Source: an uncultured Acidobacteriota bacterium
GTDB lineage: Bacteria > Acidobacteriota > Terriglobia > Bryobacterales > Bryobacteraceae
Direction: 5' to 3'
Length of the DNA stretch: 32,728 nt
Assembly: GCA_902825945.1 (NCBI GenBank)
Contig: CADECY010000022.1
Location: forward strand, 1 to 32,728
Below, piece after piece: positions 23,720 to 30,769 of the stretch. Made by a program: the position numbers and the translations under genes. The notes below the pieces were generated by a model. It made no database searches and was not told the DNA's origin. It saw only the letters and a program-made list of their open reading frames with translations. Position 1 is the first letter of the stretch. Every line of letters starts with the position of its first letter.

Positions 23720-24871
23720 ATGCCTGACTCCGCACCGCTCACGCAACTGAGCGAGGACGAACGCCTCTTCCAATCCGAGATCCGCAAGTTCGCTCGCGAG
23801 CGGATCGCGCCGCATGTTCGCGAGATGGATGAACAAGCGCATTTCCGCGAGGATTTGCTGCGCGAGCTGTTCGCTCTCGGACTGATGGGCATCGAGATCC
23901 CGGAACGATTCGGCGGGCAGGAAGGAACCTTCTTTCAAGCGGTGCTCGCGGTGGAGGAGTTGTCGGCTGTCGATCCGGCGGCGGGCGTAATCGTCGATGT
24001 GCAGAATACGCTGGTGATCAACGCCCTGCTGCGTTGGGCGAACGATGCGCAGAAGCAGCATTATCTGCCGCGGCTCGCCAAGGACACCGTCGCCTCGTAT
24101 GCATTGTCGGAGGCTGGATCGGGCTCCGACGCGTTCGCGCTGCAGACTCGCGCCCGGCTCGAAGGCGATCATTATGTGCTCGATGGGCGCAAGCTCTGGA
24201 TCACGAATGCGGGCGAAGCGGGCGTGTTTCTCGTGTTCGCGAACGTCAATCCGGAGGCGGGATACAAAGGTATCACTTGCTTTCTCGTCGAGAGAGGCTC
24301 TGCCGGATTCCAGGTGGGACGCAAGGAAGACAAGCTCGGGATCCGTGCCTCATCCACGTGCGAGCTGATCCTCGACAACTGCCGCGTGCCTGCCGCGAAT
24401 GTGATCGGCGAGGTGGGTAAGGGCTACAAGATCGCGATCGAGACGTTGAACGAAGGGCGCATCGCGATCGGCGGACAGATGATCGGGCTCGCCCGGGGCG
24501 CGCTGGACCACGCGCTCGCCTACGCGAAACAGCGCAAGCAGTTCGGCAAGCCGATCGCCGAGTTTCAGGCCGTGCAACTCGATCTCGCCGAGATGGCCAC
24601 GGATCTCGAGGCCGCGCGTCTGCTCGTCTACAACGCGGCACGGTTGCGCGAATCGGGGGCTCCGTTTCTCAAGGAAGCGGCGATGGCGAAGTACTTCAGC
24701 TCGAAGATCGCGGAAGAGGTGGCTAGCCGGGCGGTTGAAATCTTCGGCGGAGTAGGGTTCACTAAAGACTATCCGGTGGAAAAGCTCTACCGGGACGCCA
24801 AGATCGGCCGGATCTACGAAGGCACCAGCAACATGCAGCGGGTGACGATCGCCAAGCAGATGCTCGGTTGA
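23720..24871 (+). CDS. Acyl-CoA dehydrogenase (short/branched-chain type)
   Basis: The 383-residue FAD enzyme oxidises acyl-CoA to trans-2-enoyl-CoA in fatty-acid or branched-chain amino-acid breakdown and passes electrons to ETF. The whole family pattern is present: N-terminal helical domain, YALSEAGSGSDAFALQTRA in the beta domain, KLWITNAGEAGVFLVFA, KLGIRASSTCELILDNCRVP, and KQRKQFGKPIAEFQAVQ in the C-terminal bundle. The catalytic base is Glu367 in IYEGTSNMQ, the position used by short-chain and butyryl-CoA dehydrogenases. The frame is open far upstream, but the protein starts cleanly at the ATG 23720. No ETF or other beta-oxidation gene is adjacent. Confidence 0.95.
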   Translation: MPDSAPLTQLSEDERLFQSEIRKFARERIAPHVREMDEQAHFREDLLRELFALGLMGIEIPERFGGQEGTFFQAVLAVEELSAVDPAAGVIVDVQNTLVINALLRWANDAQKQHYLPRLAKDTVASYALSEAGSGSDAFALQTRARLEGDHYVLDGRKLWITNAGEAGVFLVFANVNPEAGYKGITCFLVERGSAGFQVGRKEDKLGIRASSTCELILDNCRVPAANVIGEVGKGYKIAIETLNEGRIAIGGQMIGLARGALDHALAYAKQRKQFGKPIAEFQAVQLDLAEMATDLEAARLLVYNAARLRESGAPFLKEAAMAKYFSSKIAEEVASRAVEIFGGVGFTKDYPVEKLYRDAKIGRIYEGTSNMQRVTIAKQMLG

Positions 24872-24910
24872 AACTCGCGCGACGATGGCGGCATCCAAAG
24901 GGGTAAGGAC

Positions 24911-25726
24911 ATGTTCCAGCGAAATCTCGGTTTGACACTGCTCGCGGCCGGAATGGCGCTAGCCGCCCCGCCCGCCAAGGGCGACCTGTCGGAAGACCAG
25001 ATCCAGAGCGTGATTCAGAAGTTCGCGGCGAAGGAGTCCGAGTTCGCCAAGGCGCGCGAAGCGTACACCTACCGCCAAACGTACAAGTTCCACGAACTCG
25101 ATGACAGCAACCGGATCACTGGCCGTCACGAGGTCACCGCCGACATCGTCTTCACCGTGGAAGGCAAGCGGACCGAGCGTGTGGTGAAAGCACCGGCCTC
25201 CACCATCAAGCTGATCATGACTCCGGAAGACGAGCAGGATCTGCGCTCCGTGCAGCCCTTCGTGCTGACGACAAAGGACATCGACAAGTACCACGTCCGG
25301 TATCTGGGCAAGGAGACTCTCGACGAGATTCCCTGCTACACCTTCGCGGTCAAGCCGAAAAAGGTGGAAGCCGGACAGCGATACTTCTCGGGAATCGTAT
25401 GGGTGGACGATCGCGATTTGCAGATCGTCAAGAGCTACGGCCGGGGAATGGGCCTCAAGAAGAAGGGCTCCGACAACCAGTTCGCCAAATTCGAGACCTT
25501 CCGCGAGCAGATTGACGGCAAGTTCTGGTTCCCCACGTATACGATCGCCAATGACACGCTCATCTTCGAGACGGGCCAGAGCCAGCGGATCAAGATGACG
25601 GTCAAGTACGAGAACTACAAGCAGTTCAAGTCCGAGACCACCATCACCTTCGGCGAAGCGGTCGACGAGACCAAGGCCGGTAAGCCCGCTCAACCGGGCC
25701 AAGAGCCCCCGGCTCCCAAGAAGTAG
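24911..25726 (+). CDS. Exported LolA/LolB-like outer-membrane sorting-type protein
   Basis: The 271-residue protein starts at ATG 24911 with GGGG and AGGA nearby upstream. A signal peptide (MFQRNLGLTLLAAGMALAAP) is followed by a helical stretch (DQIQSVIQKFAAKESEFAKA) and then mostly beta strands: YTYRQTYKFHELDD, VTADIVFTVEGKRTERVV, VRYLGKETLDEIPCYTFAVKP, SGIVWVDDRDLQIVKSYGRG and QIDGKFWFPTYTIAND. This half-barrel pattern is that of the lipoprotein-sorting (LolA/LolB/DUF4292) superfamily, which bind lipids or lipoproteins in the periplasm. A Pro-rich tail ends the chain. The exact function cannot be read. It lies 39 bp downstream of the acyl-CoA dehydrogenase and may be co-transcribed. Confidence 0.65.
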   Translation: MFQRNLGLTLLAAGMALAAPPAKGDLSEDQIQSVIQKFAAKESEFAKAREAYTYRQTYKFHELDDSNRITGRHEVTADIVFTVEGKRTERVVKAPASTIKLIMTPEDEQDLRSVQPFVLTTKDIDKYHVRYLGKETLDEIPCYTFAVKPKKVEAGQRYFSGIVWVDDRDLQIVKSYGRGMGLKKKGSDNQFAKFETFREQIDGKFWFPTYTIANDTLIFETGQSQRIKMTVKYENYKQFKSETTITFGEAVDETKAGKPAQPGQEPPAPKK

Positions 25727-25771
25727 CGGAACCGTAAACCGCGTGAATTCCACCATTTGACCCTTGATCTC

Positions 25772-25801
25772 CCCCGCCCGGTGTTCGGTACTGGGCCGGG
25801 G
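25772..25801. terminator. GC-rich hairpin after the LolA-like gene
   Basis: CCCCGCCCGGT pairs with ACTGGGCCGGGG around a 7-base loop, with one G-U pair and one bulged C, 45 bp after the stop at 25726. No T run follows, so it is not a textbook intrinsic terminator. It could still pause or stabilise the transcript end. The -10-like TACACT at 25816-25821, just beyond it, may serve the next gene. Confidence 0.3.
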
Positions 25802-25838
25802 CCTGGGGGTGGGTGTACACTAATCCTTTACTGGCCGT

Positions 25839-26879
25839 ATGTCGTCCGCACGCAAAATCACGCTTCGGCGCCGCTGGCTTGCCGTCACCCGCCGTCTGCG
25901 CGAATTTCGCATGATCGCCAAGGGATTGATTTCGAAGGACCATCCGGTCCTGGCGCACGTCATTCCCATGCGCCGTTGCAACCTTTCCTGCACCTATTGC
26001 AACGAGTACGACGACTTTTCGAAGCCGGTGCCGATCGAAGTGATGAAGGGCCGGATCGACAATCTGGCGCGCCTTGGCACCACCATCGTCACGATTTCGG
26101 GCGGCGAGCCTCTGCTCCACCCCGAACTCGATCAATTGATCGCGCACATCCGTTCGAAGGGCATCATCGCGGGGATGATCACCAACGGTTATCTGCTCAC
26201 AGCCGACCGGATCCGGAAGCTGAACGGCGCCGGGCTCGATCACATGCAGATTTCGATCGATAACGTGATGCCCGACGAGGTCTCGAAGAAGAGTCTGAAG
26301 GTTCTCGACAAGAAGCTCCAACTGCTGGCCGAACACGCCGACTTCCACGTGAACATCAATTCCGTGGTGGGCGGAGGTGTTCGGAATCCCGAGGACGCGC
26401 TCGTTGTTAGCAAGCGTGCGATCGAACTCGGTTTCACGTCGACGGTCGGGATCATTCACGACGGCGATGGCCAGTTGCGGCCGCTCGGAGAGGTCGAGCG
26501 GGGGATCTACAGCCGAATCCGGTCGTTTGAGAAGTCGAGCTATTCGCAGCTCAACAAGTTCCAGGAGAACATCGCGGCGGGGCGTCCGAACTCATGGCGC
26601 TGCCGGGCCGGTGCCCGCTACCTGTACATCTGCGAGGACGGGCTGGTCCACTATTGCTCGCAGCAGCGGGGATTTCCGGCCACGCCGCTCGGGGAGTACA
26701 CGATCGGCGACGTCAAGCGCGAATATCTCACCGAGAAGGGCTGTGCGCCGCATTGCACGGTCTCCTGCGTACATCAGGTGGCGATGATCGACAACTGGCG
26801 CGCGCCACAAACGATCCGGCCTGCGCCGGCTCCTGAGTCGCCCCTCGACAGTCCACTCGTGCAGATCGAAATCGACTGA
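25839..26879 (+). CDS. Radical SAM enzyme with a cysteine-rich C-terminal (SPASM-like) region
   Basis: The 346-residue protein has the 4Fe-4S/SAM motif CNLSCTYC (C47, C51, C54), [11 protein letters not shown] (87-97) for SAM contact, and [11 protein letters not shown] further along the barrel. After the core come C254, C264 and C272 and then C301, C305 and C309 (CAPHCTVSC). This spacing suits one or two auxiliary Fe-S clusters, as in SPASM/twitch enzymes that modify peptides or sugars. The pattern [19 protein letters not shown] is typical of that region. The N terminus is Arg-rich. I cannot name the substrate: no precursor peptide or obvious partner is adjacent. It is convergent with the amidase gene. 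Confidence 0.88.
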   Translation: MSSARKITLRRRWLAVTRRLREFRMIAKGLISKDHPVLAHVIPMRRCNLSCTYCNEYDDFSKPVPIEVMKGRIDNLARLGTTIVTISGGEPLLHPELDQLIAHIRSKGIIAGMITNGYLLTADRIRKLNGAGLDHMQISIDNVMPDEVSKKSLKVLDKKLQLLAEHADFHVNINSVVGGGVRNPEDALVVSKRAIELGFTSTVGIIHDGDGQLRPLGEVERGIYSRIRSFEKSSYSQLNKFQENIAAGRPNSWRCRAGARYLYICEDGLVHYCSQQRGFPATPLGEYTIGDVKREYLTEKGCAPHCTVSCVHQVAMIDNWRAPQTIRPAPAPESPLDSPLVQIEID

Positions 26880-26891
26880 GGATCGCGCCAG

Positions 26892-28340
26892 CTACTCGCT
26901 GTTCCGGGCCAGCCTCACACGATTCAGGCTCTCGGCGTATTGCCAAACGCCCTTGAAGAGCGCTCCCGCGAGACGCTCGCGGTAGTCGGCCTTCTTCATC
27001 ATCGCCTCTTCCTTGGGATTGGTGAGGAAACCGACCTCGACCAGCACAGCGGGCATTTTGGCGCCGATCAGGACCACGAACGGAGCTTTCTTCACGCCGC
27101 GGTTGTAGGTCCGCCCGTGGGTGCGCGTCACGAGATCATGCGTGGCGCCCTGGATGCGCAAGGCGAAGTCGCGCGACTCGATCAACTTCTCGTTCCGCGC
27201 GATCTTGCCGAGCAGATCGGAAAGCTCATGCACCGACTTCTCCGAACTCGCGTTTTCGCGCGCGGCGATGTCGAGATCGGCACGGACGGTGGTGAGGTTC
27301 AGGTAGAAGGTCTCCGTGCCCAGGACATTCTTGTACGGCGACGAGTTGGCGTGAATCGACAAGAACAGGTCAGCCTGTTGGCGATTGGCGAGTTCTGTGC
27401 GCGCGTCGAGCGACATGAAGCGATCGTCCTTGCGCGTATAAATGACTTGGGTGCCGCGTTCCTCCAGCATTTTGCCGAGGCGTAGTGTCACGTCGAGCAC
27501 CAATTCCTTTTCGACCACTCCCTCCGGGCTCGTCGTGCCATGGTCGTTGCCCCCATGCCCGGCGTCGAGAACCACGCGGTTCAGTTTCAATCCAAGGATT
27601 CGCGTGAGAGACTTGGTGGCCGCCGCGTCCCCGGCGGCGGACCTCGATGCAGCCGGATTCTCCGCGACGGGTGGCACCGGCGCAGGTGGCAGCGGCCGCT
27701 TCGTGCGTCCCGGCCGCGTTGCCACGCCAGCAAACAGCGTCTCAGGCGTCTCTCGAGCGATTGGCTGCCTGCCCGGTATTGCCGGAACATCCTGGCTCCG
27801 CATCAACTCACGCTTCGGAGCCGGAATCGGCACCGGCTTCAACTCCGGCGCGCGGAACGGTTTGGCCGCAACCTCGACCGGCGAAGGTTTCGGCTGCGGC
27901 GGAGCCTCGGAAACCGCCGGCGCCGGGACAGGTCGAGAGCCCTTGTGCTTCAGCTCGATCACCACCCGGTCGGGAACCGCAAGCTGACTCACGGCGTACT
28001 CGACATCTTCCGTAAGATCGAGCACGACCCGCGTGATCGTGGGTGTTTTCAGCGCGACACGAATCTGTGTGAGCGGACCCTCCGCGACCGGAATCGTGTA
28101 GTACTTGCGCCCCATCGACGGCCGCGTTCCGATGAGATCGACGTAAATCCGGTCTGGACCCTGAAGCCGGTCATACTCGAACCGAACCTCGGCGTCGGTT
28201 TCGATCGCGATGCGGCTGGTATCCCCCGAGGTCCAGAACCGGACCTCCTTCAGAACCGTGAGAACTTCGGCGCGCGCATCCCACGCGCCCAGGCACACCA
28301 CGGCGGCAACCGCGCTTCCTAGCCGGAAAAGAGCCGCCAT
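26892..28340 (-). CDS. N-acetylmuramoyl-L-alanine amidase with AMIN domain (AmiC-type)
   Basis: The 482-residue exported enzyme cuts the amide bond between muramic acid and the stem peptide of murein, usually during daughter-cell separation. A signal peptide (about 1-24) is followed by an AMIN domain (about 26-133, VRFWTSGDTSRIAIETDAEV), which targets such enzymes to the wall or division site. A long Pro-rich linker (about 135-245) leads to the Amidase_3 domain (253-475). Zinc ligands are H262 in LDAGHGG, E279 in EKELVLD and H330 in SIHAN; the catalytic glutamate is E435 in VEVGFLTNP. The start lies nine bases after the lytic transglycosylase stop, so the two wall hydrolases form an operon. 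Confidence 0.93.
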   Translation of the reverse strand: MAALFRLGSAVAAVVCLGAWDARAEVLTVLKEVRFWTSGDTSRIAIETDAEVRFEYDRLQGPDRIYVDLIGTRPSMGRKYYTIPVAEGPLTQIRVALKTPTITRVVLDLTEDVEYAVSQLAVPDRVVIELKHKGSRPVPAPAVSEAPPQPKPSPVEVAAKPFRAPELKPVPIPAPKRELMRSQDVPAIPGRQPIARETPETLFAGVATRPGRTKRPLPPAPVPPVAENPAASRSAAGDAAATKSLTRILGLKLNRVVLDAGHGGNDHGTTSPEGVVEKELVLDVTLRLGKMLEERGTQVIYTRKDDRFMSLDARTELANRQQADLFLSIHANSSPYKNVLGTETFYLNLTTVRADLDIAARENASSEKSVHELSDLLGKIARNEKLIESRDFALRIQGATHDLVTRTHGRTYNRGVKKAPFVVLIGAKMPAVLVEVGFLTNPKEEAMMKKADYRERLAGALFKGVWQYAESLNRVRLARNSE

Positions 28341-28349
28341 AATGTCAGG

Positions 28350-29054
28350 TTACCGCGTTCTGAGGTGAACCTTGCCCTCCTCGTCGACGTAGGTTTCGAG
28401 CGGACGGTGCTCGGGTTCGGGTGGTGGCACGGCGGCCTGCGCGCGCACTGTCGTCGCGGATTTGGAGGCCCGCCGCAACTGTCCGTAGTTGCGCCCCACG
28501 CGATAGACGTATTCCTGGGTCTCTTCGTACGGCGGAATTCCGCGATACTGGAACACCGCGCCTTCACCCGCGTTGTAGGCAGCCAGAACGAGGCGCATGT
28601 CGTCGAATGTGCCCATCAGGTGCTTCAGATACTTCACTCCGCCCTCGACGTTCTGGCGCTTGTCGAAAGCGTTGCTGACGCCGTATTGTCTCGCCGTGGC
28701 GGGAATCAATTGCATCAGACCCTGGGCGCCCTTGGGCGACAGAGCGTACGGATTGTAGGCGCTCTCCTGCCGGATGATTGCGTGGACCAGCAGCGGATCG
28801 ACACCATGCTGGCCGGCGACATCGTTCACAATGGAATGGATGTCGCTCGACGCCGGTTCGCTCTTCGTTTGCGCGGCTCCGGGAGTCAAAGGCTCCACCC
28901 CCCGCGGAATCACGGCATGCCCGGCTACGACAACACGCCGCACCAGCCGGCCGGTTCGCCGGTCTGCCCGGACCTCCGAGGTAACGCCCCCGCTTCCGGA
29001 ACTCGTATCCGCGCCTTGGACGGACGCGCAAGCCACGGCCAAACAAAAGGCCAT
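28350..29054 (-). CDS. Lytic transglycosylase (SLT domain)
   Basis: The 234-residue exported enzyme cleaves the MurNAc-GlcNAc bond of murein to the anhydro form. A short signal peptide (AFCLAVACASVQGA) is followed by a low-complexity segment. The SLT domain (about 72-195) has catalytic Glu97 in IIRQESAYNPYALSPKGAQG, then LMQLIPATA and LAAYNAGEGAV. The last residues (YVDEEGKVHLRTR) look like a small DUF4124-type tail. A longer frame upstream is antisense to mobA and not credible. The start is ATG 29054, behind a reasonable sigma-70 promoter. The downstream amidase on the same strand makes a two-gene cell-wall remodelling unit. Confidence 0.88.
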   Translation of the reverse strand: MAFCLAVACASVQGADTSSGSGGVTSEVRADRRTGRLVRRVVVAGHAVIPRGVEPLTPGAAQTKSEPASSDIHSIVNDVAGQHGVDPLLVHAIIRQESAYNPYALSPKGAQGLMQLIPATARQYGVSNAFDKRQNVEGGVKYLKHLMGTFDDMRLVLAAYNAGEGAVFQYRGIPPYEETQEYVYRVGRNYGQLRRASKSATTVRAQAAVPPPEPEHRPLETYVDEEGKVHLRTR

Positions 29055-29073
29055 AAAGATGTTGTTGCTTGTC

Positions 29074-29102
29074 AGTCTACTCGCAATTGGCTTCCGTTTC
29101 AA
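29074..29102 (-). promoter_or_regulatory. Sigma-70-like promoter for the transglycosylase-amidase operon
   Basis: On the minus strand TTGAAA (29097-29102) and TAGACT (29074-29079) are separated by exactly 17 bp. The -10 ends 19 bases before the ATG at 29054. This is the best-spaced promoter pair I see in the window. Confidence 0.42.
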
Positions 29103-29129
29103 GTGGCCCCTCAATGGGGTGGCCCGCCC

Positions 29130-29702
29130 ATGACCCTTCAGGGATTCCTGCTCGCCGGCGGCGCCAGTTCCCGAATGGGCACAGACAAAGGCTACCTGAC
29201 TATCGGCGGCGAAAGCCTGCTCCATCACGTGGGACGCGAACTCGAGGCCGCCACCGGTAACATTACCATCGTAGCGCCTCCCGGGCGCTACCAGGATTGC
29301 CCCTGGCCCCGGATCGCCGACCTGCGTCCGGGCCTGGGCCCGCTCGCTGGAATCGAGGCCGCGCTCGCCGTGACACAATCCGAATGGAATTTGATCGTTG
29401 CCGTGGACATGCCGGGTCTGCAAGCGAGCTTCCTGCGCCGGATCGTGGACACCGCGCTCGGTTCTCCCGGAGCTGATTGCGTGATCCCGCTCTCGGGCGG
29501 ATTCCCGGAGCCACTGTGCGCCGCCTACCGCAAGCGATGCCTCGCACCCGTCCAGGCCGCGCTCGATTCGGGAGTTCGTAAAGTGACCGACGCATTCAAA
29601 GGCTTGCAAGTGGTTCATTTTCTTATCGATAATCAGAGAAGCGTGGCCAACGTGAACACTCCCGAAGACTGGCTCGAGTTCCGTGAGGATCATCGTGCCT
29701 GA
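29130..29702 (+). CDS. mobA: Molybdenum cofactor guanylyltransferase (MobA family)
   Basis: The 190-residue protein has the nucleotide-binding loop LAGGASSRMGTDKG (8-21), which is the MobA form of the nucleotidyltransferase signature. It also has LRPGLGPLAGIEAAL and the metal-binding AVDMPG. MobA transfers GMP to molybdopterin to make the dinucleotide cofactor of DMSO-reductase-type enzymes. The C terminus SVANVNTPEDW is also typical. The frame is open far upstream, but only the part from ATG 29130 is the enzyme. No other molybdenum gene is in the window. Its end overlaps the start of the ABC ATPase gene, so they are co-transcribed although their roles look unrelated. Confidence 0.86.
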   Translation: MTLQGFLLAGGASSRMGTDKGYLTIGGESLLHHVGRELEAATGNITIVAPPGRYQDCPWPRIADLRPGLGPLAGIEAALAVTQSEWNLIVAVDMPGLQASFLRRIVDTALGSPGADCVIPLSGGFPEPLCAAYRKRCLAPVQAALDSGVRKVTDAFKGLQVVHFLIDNQRSVANVNTPEDWLEFREDHRA

Positions 29703-30447
29703 GCGGTTCCCCTATTACGTCGAGTTCCGCAACGTAGATAAGACGTTCGACAGGCCCGTTTTGGTCGACGTGAGTTTTCATGTTCGCGCGGGAGAGACGG
29801 TGGCGATCATCGGGCGCAGCGGCGTCGGCAAGTCCGTCTCGCTCGGCCACATCATGGGTTTTCTCAAGCCGGACAGGGGACGCGTGATCGTTGCTCACAC
29901 CGACATCACGGACGCGGACGAGGACGAACTCCGCCGCATCCGGAAGAAGGTGACGATGGTCTTCCAGTCCGGCGCGCTGTTCGACTCGCTGACCGTGGCC
30001 GAGAACATCCTGTTCTCGCTCGAGCTGCGCGCGGACTACAGTGCCGAGAACCGCGAGGAGATCGTGCGCGGACTGCTCCGCATGGTGGACCTCGAGGAAC
30101 ACTACGACTCCTACCCGGCCGACCTGTCGACCGGCTACAAACGCGCGGTCGCGATCGCCCGCGCGCTCGCCGCGCAGCCGGAGTGCGTGCTGTACGACGA
30201 GCCGACGACGATGGTCGACCCGATCATGTCCGATCATCTCGGCAATCTGATGCTGCGCTTGAAGGACCAACTCAAGCTCACCTCGATCGTGGTGACGCAC
30301 GATCTCGACCTGATGCGGCTGGTGGCGGATCGCGTGGTGTTCCTGCACAACAGCCAGGTGATCTACTTCGGTCCGGTCGCGGGACTCGATGAAGCAGAGC
30401 ACCCGCACATCAAGGAGTTCATGGCGATGGACCGGGTGCGGATTTGA
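29695..30447 (+). CDS. ABC transporter ATP-binding protein, Mla/Ttg2A-type
   Basis: The 250-residue ATPase has Walker A GRSGVGKS (40-47), Q-loop Gln91 in VFQSGALFDSLTV, Walker B VLYDEPTTMVDP with Glu169, and switch His202 in VTHD. The phrases QSGALFDSLTVAEN and DEPTTMVDPIMS are characteristic of MlaF/Ttg2A, the ATPase of retrograde phospholipid transport. The signature loop is unusual: LSTGY (144-148) replaces LSGGQ/LSGGM. The GTG at 29695 has GAGG six bases before it, so I prefer it over the in-frame GTG 29683; both overlap mobA. No MlaE permease or MlaD gene follows on this strand. Confidence 0.85.
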   Translation: MPERFPYYVEFRNVDKTFDRPVLVDVSFHVRAGETVAIIGRSGVGKSVSLGHIMGFLKPDRGRVIVAHTDITDADEDELRRIRKKVTMVFQSGALFDSLTVAENILFSLELRADYSAENREEIVRGLLRMVDLEEHYDSYPADLSTGYKRAVAIARALAAQPECVLYDEPTTMVDPIMSDHLGNLMLRLKDQLKLTSIVVTHDLDLMRLVADRVVFLHNSQVIYFGPVAGLDEAEHPHIKEFMAMDRVRI

Positions 30448-30769
30448 TCTGATGCGACGGCTGGCCCCCCGAGACCGCTAGAGGCGCAGTGGGCCGAAAT
30501 GGACTCCTTGCGCCAACTCCGAGATGCCACACTGAATCGCACATTTCGGAGACCGGGCCGACAGGAGTCCCGCCGGACAAGAGCCATCGAGTCATACGCC
30601 TCATTCACATCAGTTTCCGATCCGGAGACTCAGGCGGACTCACCGTCCCATGGTTTCGTTCCATCTTGCGCGAGTGAGAACAATGAGTCTAATTCGAGCC
30701 AGCAAGCTCGCCGTCATCTGACGGGGATGTGGCCCTCGTGTAGCCGGGATGCGGACTGAAGCAGGTCCG
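30448..30769. other. Intergenic stretch between convergent genes
   Basis: I find no credible gene in these 322 bases. The short open frames have poor composition. The only structure seen is a small dyad, CCGTCA-TC-TGACGG at 30711-30724. A weak ACTGA/TCAGT pair occurs close to the kinase stop. Neither has a T run. Confidence 0.3.

Noticed and set aside
29104..29126. GGCCCC/GGGGTGGCC hairpin before mobA
   Set aside because: Only four G-C pairs form cleanly before a wobble and mismatch, which is common by chance in this GC-rich sequence.
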